Shown: piece by piece, positions 1-5,718 of the stretch | Position numbering within the stretch: position 1 is the first letter of the stretch | Layout of the letters: each line of letters opens with the position of its first letter | NCBI GenBank assembly: GCA_036272735.1 | Contig: DATAYF010000206.1 | Span: 1-22,522 of the forward strand | Direction of reading: 5' to 3' | DNA length: 22,522 nt | Source of the DNA: DATAYF01 sp036272735 | GTDB taxonomy: Bacteria > Chloroflexota > Ktedonobacteria > Ktedonobacterales > Ktedonobacteraceae | Position numbers and translations under genes: made by a program | The notes under the pieces: model-generated | Seen by the model: only the letters and a program-made list of their open reading frames with translations | Databases searched by the model: none | Told to the model about the DNA's origin: nothing

Positions 1-11
1 ACTCCTCCTTC
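1..11 (-). promoter_or_regulatory. Shine-Dalgarno of a gene off the left edge
   Basis: Read on the minus strand, the first bases of the window give GAAGGAGGAGT, a near-perfect Shine-Dalgarno pointing left. A gene divergent from the HPP gene probably starts within about 10 bases outside the window. The start codon cannot be seen, so this is an inference from the ribosome binding site alone. Confidence 0.4.
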
Positions 12-116
12 AAACATGCACATGTGCTCAATAGAATTGCTTCTATTCTACCAGAGAGACGAGAAGAACACAAGTTCTTTTGGCATGTTTTCTCCTGTTC
101 CCTTTCTCATGCACGG

Positions 117-163
117 GAGTGGCGATTCATCCCCGGCATCAATGACCGGGGACTTCTCGCCTC
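117..163 (+). other. Two-tier hairpin in the HPP gene leader
   Basis: TCCCCGG (130-136) and CCGGGGA (146-152) form a perfect 7-bp stem with a 9-base loop. It is enclosed by GGCGA (121-125) and TCGCC (157-161) with a symmetric 4/4 internal loop. No T-tract follows, so it does not look like an intrinsic terminator. It lies about 110 bases before the HPP start and could be a structured leader or the end of something upstream. I do not recognise a riboswitch class. The rest of 1-273 holds a 10-bp palindrome, GCACATGTGC (18-27), and no convincing gene. Confidence 0.35.
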
Positions 164-273
164 GACCTCTGTAAAGCCTAACTTCTAAAGTATCATATAT
201 CGGCTGCTGCATCGTAGTCTGCATAGAAGGTGTTTTTGTCGTTGAACGGATCAAGAAAGAGCAAGGTGTAAGC

Positions 274-981
274 ATGCCAGATGAGAGACAGGCAAACGAT
301 GACTCCCAGGACAAGCAGGACCAGGCAGTGCTACCGCCAGCCGATAGAGAATCACCGCCTGGGGCGAGGATGACTGAAATTGAGTTGTCGGATATTGTTC
401 ATGGCCTGGCCCAACGTCTGCATCTTCCCTGGTTATTGAAGTATCACGCTCGCACTCCTATCGTCGCCGTATTTGGCCTCGTGAATGGCTTCATCAGTAT
501 CGCTCTTCTCTCTTTACTGGCATTCATCACGCATTCACCATTCGTCTTCCCATCGCTAGGGCCGACGGCGTTCTTGCTCTTTTTTAACCCAACAACACGC
601 CCAGCCTCGCCACGTAACACCATTATCGGCCACCTCATCGGTATCCTCGCCGGATACTTCAGCCTGGTCGTTACCGGACTGACCAACGCACCTCCCGCCC
701 TGAGCACCGGCATCACTGTACCGCGTATCATCGCAGCCGCACTCGCGCTAGGTTTGACCTCCGGCCTGATGGTTCTGCTAAACACGCCACACCCACCCGC
801 TGGCGCGACAACGCTGATCGTCGCGCTCAGCATCATATCCAAGCCGCTGGACCTCGTGTATATCATGGTTGCCGTGGTCATCCTCGTCGTTCAAGCCTGG
901 CTCATCAACCACCTGGCGGACATTCCCTACCCCCTCTGGTCGATCCCCCAAAGGAAAAAGACAAGTCAAAAATCCGGTTGA
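274..981 (+). CDS. HPP family integral membrane protein
   Basis: This 235-residue protein has a polar N-terminus of about 60 residues followed by hydrophobic segments near residues 62-84, 91-105, 116-135, 150-170 and 194-215. The family-defining His-Pro-Pro occurs at residues 173-175 in a TPHPPAGATT context, and the SLGPTAFLLF motif typical of the family lies near residue 94. HPP proteins are small membrane proteins; some cyanobacterial and plant members take part in nitrite transport, but for this one the substrate is unknown. The ATG at 274 has AAGGTG five bases upstream. The gene converges on the ABC ATPase gene with only 10 bases between the stop codons, and no terminator is visible there. 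The long polar N-terminus, poor in hydrophobic residues, is an extension relative to the core domain. Confidence 0.85.
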   Translation: MPDERQANDDSQDKQDQAVLPPADRESPPGARMTEIELSDIVHGLAQRLHLPWLLKYHARTPIVAVFGLVNGFISIALLSLLAFITHSPFVFPSLGPTAFLLFFNPTTRPASPRNTIIGHLIGILAGYFSLVVTGLTNAPPALSTGITVPRIIAAALALGLTSGLMVLLNTPHPPAGATTLIVALSIISKPLDLVYIMVAVVILVVQAWLINHLADIPYPLWSIPQRKKTSQKSG

Positions 982-991
982 AAAGGCAAAG

Positions 992-1882
992 TTAGGATGT
1001 GATTTGTGCGGGTACACGTTGTTCGTGCATCAGCCAGACATAACCATCCTCTAGATTTGGCTCTGCTGGCTCCGCTCCTGCCTGCAAGTTTAGTTGTCCC
1101 ACAATGCGGTACTGCACTGCACTGCCCATATTCAGTGTAGATACCACGATATGATGACCTTCTGGCCTGGCACCTTGAGTCTTCAGGGTCCAGACTTTCC
1201 CTTGTGTCTCGCTTATCAGGTCCGTCGTTGTCCCATGAAAGATGATCTGGCCACTCTTCATGATAGCAAGCCGTTGACACGTTTGCGCAACGTCTTCGAC
1301 GATATGCGTCGAGAGTAACACGGTACGATTGCCGCCAAGATCGGAAAGCAGATTGCGGAAGCGGATACGCTCCTCGGGATCGAGCCCCGCCGTCGGTTCA
1401 TCCACGATCAGCAATTGTGGATCATTGAGCAGAGCCTGGGCAATCCCTATGCGGCGCTTCATGCCGCCTGAGTATGTTTTGAGTTTGCGGTTCGCTACAT
1501 CACTGAGCGCTACCACCTCAAGCAGTTCTTCGACACGCTGACGACGTAGCTTGCGTTCATCGAGCCCCTTCAGAACGCCCACATAATCAAGAAACTCACG
1601 CGCACTCAGGTCAGGATACATGCCTAAATCCTGGGGCAGGTAGCCTAATATACATTTAATCTGAGTGCGCCCACGTTCAGTTGTGCCATCGTATGCTCCA
1701 ACCTGGAGAGTGCCACGTGTTGGACGCAGAATGCCTGCCAAAATGCGCATCAATGTCGTTTTGCCCGCACCATTTGGTCCCAGCAACCCGAACATCCCGC
1801 TTGGAATGGTCAGGTCAACATCTTTCAGTGCTTGTACACCACCACGATAAATCTTGTTGAGATCATTCATAACAATTTGCAT
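992..1882 (-). CDS. ABC transporter ATP-binding protein (ABC-2 exporter type)
   Basis: This 296-residue nucleotide-binding subunit has Walker A GPNGAGKTT at residues 35-43, the Q-loop Gln at 84, signature YSGGM at 137-141, Walker B LLIVDEP at 157-163 and H-loop His at 193. An intact set of catalytic motifs predicts a working ATPase. The layout and the LDP after Walker B are those of the DRA/CcmA-like exporters that pair with ABC-2 permeases. The ATG at 1882 is chosen because the conserved domain starts there (MQIVMNDLNK) and AAAGGA lies upstream. A longer reading frame back to 2050 would overlap the permease gene and adds no domain. It is the last gene of the operon and follows the 244-residue permease by 56 bases. 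The C-terminal 70 residues after the H-loop are poorly conserved, and the substrate cannot be told. Confidence 0.93.
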   Translation of the reverse strand: MQIVMNDLNKIYRGGVQALKDVDLTIPSGMFGLLGPNGAGKTTLMRILAGILRPTRGTLQVGAYDGTTERGRTQIKCILGYLPQDLGMYPDLSAREFLDYVGVLKGLDERKLRRQRVEELLEVVALSDVANRKLKTYSGGMKRRIGIAQALLNDPQLLIVDEPTAGLDPEERIRFRNLLSDLGGNRTVLLSTHIVEDVAQTCQRLAIMKSGQIIFHGTTTDLISETQGKVWTLKTQGARPEGHHIVVSTLNMGSAVQYRIVGQLNLQAGAEPAEPNLEDGYVWLMHEQRVPAQITS

Positions 1883-1938
1883 GGAAGCATTTTTCCTTTC
1901 AACTATAAGAAAATGCAGGTTCTTCGTTCTACCATAAT

Positions 1939-2673
1939 TCAGTCTTCGCTTATACTTCTGAGCATGCCTTCCGGGTTGCGCAGGAATAACCAGCCAACGA
2001 ATATCAAGATCAGCCCTGTGCCAATGACCTCGTAGCGCGAGCTGAGCCACATATCATACCAGCCCTGTGGAATAACGGTTGCAGGAAGCACGAGCGTCGT
2101 TGGAAAGAGCATGACAGGTCTAAGCCAGGAGTTCGCGGCAATATAATCTTTAAAGATGATTTCGGCAATCCAGATACCACCTAATAAGGCAGCTCCAGCC
2201 GCGCGGCTCTTCATCAGCAGCCCAAAGCAGAAGGCAAGGCCCACGCACCAGAGTAGCGGTGCCAACCAGACCAATTGCCTCATGATAAGCCTTGGTAGCG
2301 CTTCGCCAGGATGTATCGGGAGAAACATGTATTCGAGGTTGAGGCCCGCACTGGTGTTGAGGAAGAGGCATGCAATACAAGCCGTCCACACGATGATCAA
2401 GAGAAGCCGCAGTAACCCGGTCCATTGATACTTTCTGGGCATGGTCAGTTGTAGCTCAAGCGCGGGATCATACGTGATCACATTCCCGGCAAACATACCC
2501 ACAATCATAGGCATAATCATCTCTGGCCCCGACTCTAGGAAACGGGAAGGGTTCGTTTTCAGATAATGCAAGAGTATCGCCATCAGGATGTAGCCAATCA
2601 CCAGCAGAATAGGCGGCAAAATTACCTTTTTCCCCAATAGTTGTAGTTCATAACGCAAGCGATCTATAGACAT
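1939..2673 (-). CDS. ABC-2 type permease, 244 residues
   Basis: This is a hydrophobic protein with about six membrane segments, near residues 15-37, 52-67, 87-106, 131-154, 160-174 and 216-234. A cytoplasmic-looking stretch after the second segment (YDPALELQLTMPRKYQW) resembles the loop that ABC-2 permeases of the yxlG/CcmB-like type use to contact the ATPase. No enzymatic motif is present. The ATG at 2673 has GGAGG four bases upstream. It stands 63 bases after the 257-residue permease gene and 56 before the ATPase gene, so the two permeases and the ATPase probably form one heteromeric exporter in the cytoplasmic membrane. Family assignment rests on topology and context, and the substrate is unknown. 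Confidence 0.75.
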   Translation of the reverse strand: MSIDRLRYELQLLGKKVILPPILLVIGYILMAILLHYLKTNPSRFLESGPEMIMPMIVGMFAGNVITYDPALELQLTMPRKYQWTGLLRLLLIIVWTACIACLFLNTSAGLNLEYMFLPIHPGEALPRLIMRQLVWLAPLLWCVGLAFCFGLLMKSRAAGAALLGGIWIAEIIFKDYIAANSWLRPVMLFPTTLVLPATVIPQGWYDMWLSSRYEVIGTGLILIFVGWLFLRNPEGMLRSISED

Positions 2674-2736
2674 TGTTCCTCCACACGGTAGTAGGAATAT
2701 TCGTTAAAGCTCATCAGAGGGCATATCGTAGCGGTC

Positions 2737-3510
2737 TTATTGCCGTGCTTGCTGCCATTTCAGGTAGCCCCAAAGTACAAACAGCACAAAGATGGCAAGC
2801 CCTACCAGCACAAGCATACTGGCAACTCCATTGCTAGGAGTTGCCGAAATGCCTGATAGATTCACACCAAAAATTCCCTGAGCCATATATTTTCCTGTCG
2901 GCGTGAAAATGGTATCGCTCAACGTGGGAATGCCGTACCGTGGACTAAGCTCATTACCCCAGAAGTAATAACCGACGAAGAAGAACTGGTAGAGTGGCAC
3001 CCACATAATGGCAGGGCAGGCAATCGAGAAAGCACTGATAAAGAGAATCCCGGGCAGTGTAACTACGGCAAAAACGGCGAAAGAGAGTGGGAGTGCCATA
3101 ATGTTGTGCGCCTGAAAGAGAATGTAACCAACACCGATCATATAGAAGGCAAATACGGGAACAAGCGTTGCCAGCATACTGCCCAGGTATTTGCCAATCA
3201 CGCGGCTACTGAGAGCAGCGGGCATGGTCGTAAAAAGTTCCTCTACTTTTGTATGGCGGTCGCGTGGCAAGCGATCTGCCAGTAAAACGCCTATGCCAAT
3301 GGGCAACAACCTGTTCCCAGCAAAGACCCACTGCACCAGGACATCTTTCAATGGATAGCTACCTAGTTGGAACAAAGGTGCGAGTGCTTGCAACCTCAAG
3401 CTGAGCAGTAAACACATCATGAGGATTAACGTGATCCAGACCGCCCGGCGACGGATCTGCATACGAAATTCGTAGCCTAACGTGCCAAAAAGCACTGTGG
3501 CTTGATTCAT
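2737..3510 (-). CDS. ABC-2 type permease, 257 residues
   Basis: This integral membrane protein has segments near residues 24-40, 64-79, 108-132, 140-160, 163-182 and 232-251. After the second segment comes a charged loop (LPRDRHTKVEELFTTMP), in which the EELFTTMP-type motif is characteristic of ABC-2 transporter permeases where the loop faces the cytoplasm. The ATG at 3510 is preceded by GAGAGAGG at a spacing of six. It lies 44 bases downstream of the HEAT/permease fusion gene. It probably dimerises with the other permease, or with the membrane half of the HEAT fusion, around the ATPase encoded at the end of the operon. The sequence does not identify the cargo. Confidence 0.75.
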   Translation of the reverse strand: MNQATVLFGTLGYEFRMQIRRRAVWITLILMMCLLLSLRLQALAPLFQLGSYPLKDVLVQWVFAGNRLLPIGIGVLLADRLPRDRHTKVEELFTTMPAALSSRVIGKYLGSMLATLVPVFAFYMIGVGYILFQAHNIMALPLSFAVFAVVTLPGILFISAFSIACPAIMWVPLYQFFFVGYYFWGNELSPRYGIPTLSDTIFTPTGKYMAQGIFGVNLSGISATPSNGVASMLVLVGLAIFVLFVLWGYLKWQQARQ

Positions 3511-3554
3511 AAATGACCTCTCTCGATAGTTTTTTCATCTATTCGTAAATAATG

Positions 3555-4766
3555 CTAGAACTGTGCTAAACGTGGTTGTCGCGATACATAAAAAGCCGCA
3601 AATGCCACAAAGAGTAATGCTAACAGCAGCATCGGCAAATTCGTCTGCCACGTACCGGGGTATACCATCACCAGCACCGGTATATTGTGCTGTATAGTGA
3701 CGGTAAACACCTGGGATGCTTCGAGAATGCTGGCCGCAAGCGTTGCAAACCATGATCCTATCATCAGCGAAAGCATAACGGCGATTGACGCCGTAAGGAG
3801 CATCGGCCCCAACCATATATGCAGGATCGACCAGAAACTCCCACCGTGTAGCAGCACAATAGCAGCGGATGCGCACGAAGCGAGAAGCACGTTGAAACTG
3901 ATGACCAGCAGGAAGCGACTGAGCATAACAATGCGTGTCGATGTAGGAGTAGAAAGCGTTATTTCAAATCCAGGATCATATTCCTTGCCGTATATAAAGG
4001 CTGCCCCTGTAGCTGCGGAGATAGTGGTAAATAGCGTCAGGGTGAGTACCGCACCTTGTATGTCCACTGACGGAGATAGGCTAAAGGCACACCAGATGAG
4101 CATAACTAGTAGAGGAAAAAGCCAGACACTTTTATGAATGAGCGCAACCTGCCTGCTGCACACCAGCCAGAGATGTGCCGCCAAACGAGTCAGCGACCAC
4201 CTGTGCATCGAAATGACCTGCGTGCGTGCCTGACCCTGCGTTTCTTTCTGCCTGATTGAAGTGGCATCATATTGACTCAGAGCATATGCAGCCGCCTCAT
4301 GCACTCTGGTATTGCTGTCTTGCAGAGCAGCGACTAAAAGCGCCCGTGGTATCTGCTTGCCTAGTTCCCCTAACGTTAAGGCAACCATTTCGCGCACTTC
4401 CCACTCGCGATCTTGCAAAGCGATAATCAGTTGCTCCAGCGGTACACGCGCTCCCAGCCGTCCTAACGCTCGCACTGCCGCAACCCGTACCAGGCGGTGT
4501 TCATCCTGCAAAGCCATCAGCAAGCAATCAATCGGGGCCTGCCCACAAAACTCGCCAAGTGCTCGCACTACCGCAGCGCGCACTTCCCATTGTGGATGAC
4601 TCAAAGCTTGTACGAGTTCTTGCGTAGACTTGTGAGTAGCAACATACGTGTCTCGTTGCGCGAGACGCCCTAGTACCCCGGTGAGAAGGGAATCCGGAGT
4701 CTCTTGCATCCTTTCCTGTTGCGATGGCTCTACGCCTTTCTTTCGCTGGATTTCTTCTTCTGCCAT
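3555..4766 (-). CDS. HEAT-repeat / ABC-2-like permease fusion, likely sigma partner
   Basis: This 403-residue protein has two parts. Residues about 48-168 are four HEAT (PBS-lyase-type) repeats with the usual hydrophobic and VRxxAxxALG pattern, for example EVRAAVVRALGEF and LVRVAAVRALGRL. Residues about 215-394 hold six membrane segments (near 215-233, 237-259, 281-306, 314-340, 342-356, 376-394). Between the second and third lies YGKEYDPGFEITLSTPTS, the same YDPxxE-type loop seen in the ABC-2 permeases downstream. There is no zinc-binding anti-sigma motif. The ATG at 4766 has GGGAGG eight bases upstream and lies inside the sigma gene, which it overlaps by 37 bases, so translation of the two is probably coupled. 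HEAT repeats bind proteins. I infer that the N-terminal half may hold the sigma factor or another partner at the membrane, in response to the state of the transporter. Confidence 0.8.
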   Translation of the reverse strand: MAEEEIQRKKGVEPSQQERMQETPDSLLTGVLGRLAQRDTYVATHKSTQELVQALSHPQWEVRAAVVRALGEFCGQAPIDCLLMALQDEHRLVRVAAVRALGRLGARVPLEQLIIALQDREWEVREMVALTLGELGKQIPRALLVAALQDSNTRVHEAAAYALSQYDATSIRQKETQGQARTQVISMHRWSLTRLAAHLWLVCSRQVALIHKSVWLFPLLVMLIWCAFSLSPSVDIQGAVLTLTLFTTISAATGAAFIYGKEYDPGFEITLSTPTSTRIVMLSRFLLVISFNVLLASCASAAIVLLHGGSFWSILHIWLGPMLLTASIAVMLSLMIGSWFATLAASILEASQVFTVTIQHNIPVLVMVYPGTWQTNLPMLLLALLFVAFAAFYVSRQPRLAQF

Positions 4767-5362
4767 GAACTATCCTCCCATCCCTCTATTTCTTGTTGTG
4801 CTGTGCTCAATATAGAGCGCAATTGCTGAATTCCACGTGAAATATTGGACTTTACGGTTCCAAGTGGTTGATCTAGCAGGTCCGCTACTTCCTGATAGCT
4901 CAGGTGCTCAAAATAGTAGCAGATAACGGCGACACGATAGCGTTCGGGGAGCCTGGCAAGCAGTATTTCCAGTTCCTGGCGGCGTTCCTGATTTTCAAAG
5001 AGAACCTCCGGACGCTCATCTTCTTTGTCTTCGATGTCGAAAAAAGGGCCTTCTTCCGATATAGTGAATGGCACGACGTGCAACCGGGCACCGCGACTAT
5101 GGTGATTGAGCACATTCAGCAACACCTTGTAGAGCCAGGGTTGTAATTTGAGCATCAGCACTCGCTGTGGTGCGTAGTTCTCTAAAGAGACATACGCGCC
5201 GACGAACGCTTCCTGTACAATGTCTTCGGCGTCCTGTGGGCTAGCAGTAAGGCGACGCGCAAAGCTATAGAGCCGCTGTTGATAGCGTATGACCAGGTGT
5301 TGAAAGGTATTACGCAGGTCGTACGCTAGCAATGTCAGCAACTCATGGTCATTCAGCTCCAT
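4730..5362 (-). CDS. ECF-type RNA polymerase sigma factor
   Basis: This 210-residue sigma-70 family protein has only regions 2 and 4. Region 2 covers roughly residues 18-85, with the core signature LTASPQDAEDIVQEAFVGAY and the YAPQRVLMLKLQPWLYKVLLN stretch. Region 4 covers about 135-190, with LPERYRVAVICYYFEHLSYQEVADLL and the DNA-reading helix PLGTVKSNISRGIQQLR. Such proteins direct RNA polymerase to a small set of promoters and are usually held inactive by a membrane partner. The ATG at 5362 has AAGGAA four bases before it. It is the first gene of the minus-strand operon and overlaps the HEAT/permease gene by 37 bases. The C-terminal tail after residue 190 is highly charged (KKKSSERK). Its target promoters are not known; its own operon and the divergent kinase-TPR gene are the obvious ones to test. 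Confidence 0.93.
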   Translation of the reverse strand: MELNDHELLTLLAYDLRNTFQHLVIRYQQRLYSFARRLTASPQDAEDIVQEAFVGAYVSLENYAPQRVLMLKLQPWLYKVLLNVLNHHSRGARLHVVPFTISEEGPFFDIEDKEDERPEVLFENQERRQELEILLARLPERYRVAVICYYFEHLSYQEVADLLDQPLGTVKSNISRGIQQLRSILSTAQQEIEGWEDSSWQKKKSSERKA

Positions 5363-5408
5363 ATATTTCCTTCACAGCTTTTTTGCTTCTATCAGGTAAA
5401 TACCAGAA

Positions 5409-5437
5409 CTGGCAATCCGGGTTGCAGGTTTTTTTAT
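5409..5437 (+). terminator. Possible weak intrinsic terminator
   Basis: CTGGCAA pairs imperfectly (one bulge) with TTGCAG around a short loop, followed by GTTTTTTTA. On the plus strand there is no gene upstream for it to end, so it could stop antisense transcription from the sigma operon or be chance. Low confidence. Confidence 0.25.
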
Positions 5438-5633
5438 GTTAGAGCACACTTCCGCTACATTACACTGCCATGCTATCAAAACCTCTTTTTCAATCTCAGG
5501 AAATCTAGTACTTTTTGTTACTGGGCAGGCAGGACGGGCACGCACAGGAGCACAACTACCAGGGCTTCCCCTGGCATACAAAGGCATACCAGGATAAACC
5601 ATGAACCATCTTTCCTGTTCTTCTAGCTCTTCA

Positions 5634-5662
5634 TTGACAACTTCTAATGTGCTTGCTATAGT
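5634..5662 (+). promoter_or_regulatory. Promoter of the pseudokinase-TPR gene
   Basis: TTGACA at 5634-5639 and TATAGT at 5657-5662 are separated by exactly 17 bases. That is a perfect -35 box and a -10 box with one mismatch to the housekeeping sigma consensus. Transcription would begin near 5669, giving a leader of about 50 bases before the ATG at 5719. This suggests strong, vegetative expression rather than dependence on the neighbouring ECF sigma factor. Confidence 0.75.
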
Positions 5663-5718
5663 ATATCTCGACTATACGTTCCACCTGATAAGAACTTACC
5701 CACAAAGGTCACGCTACA

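Larger units (their letters stand above)
5363..5718. other. 356-bp divergent intergenic region
   Basis: This stretch separates the sigma operon from the pseudokinase-TPR gene and holds no convincing gene. It contains the plus-strand promoter at 5634-5662, two copies of GGCATAC (5573-5579 and 5583-5589) exactly 10 bp apart, and a hairpin CCAGGG-CTTC-CCCTGG (5559-5574). An imperfect hairpin followed by seven T lies near 5409-5437. No clear promoter for the minus-strand operon could be chosen by eye. Confidence 0.6.

Noticed and set aside
48..314. 88-residue minus-strand frame at the left end
   Set aside because: It overlaps the HPP start, has no ribosome site, no recognisable domain and a composition like random translation.
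1883..2050. 56-residue N-terminal extension of the ABC ATPase
   Set aside because: It would overlap the upstream permease gene by over 100 bases, adds no domain, and the conserved start MQIVMNDL lies at 1882 with a ribosome site.
5345..5626. 93-residue plus-strand frame in the divergent region
   Set aside because: It has no ribosome site or domain, and it runs across promoter-like sequence.
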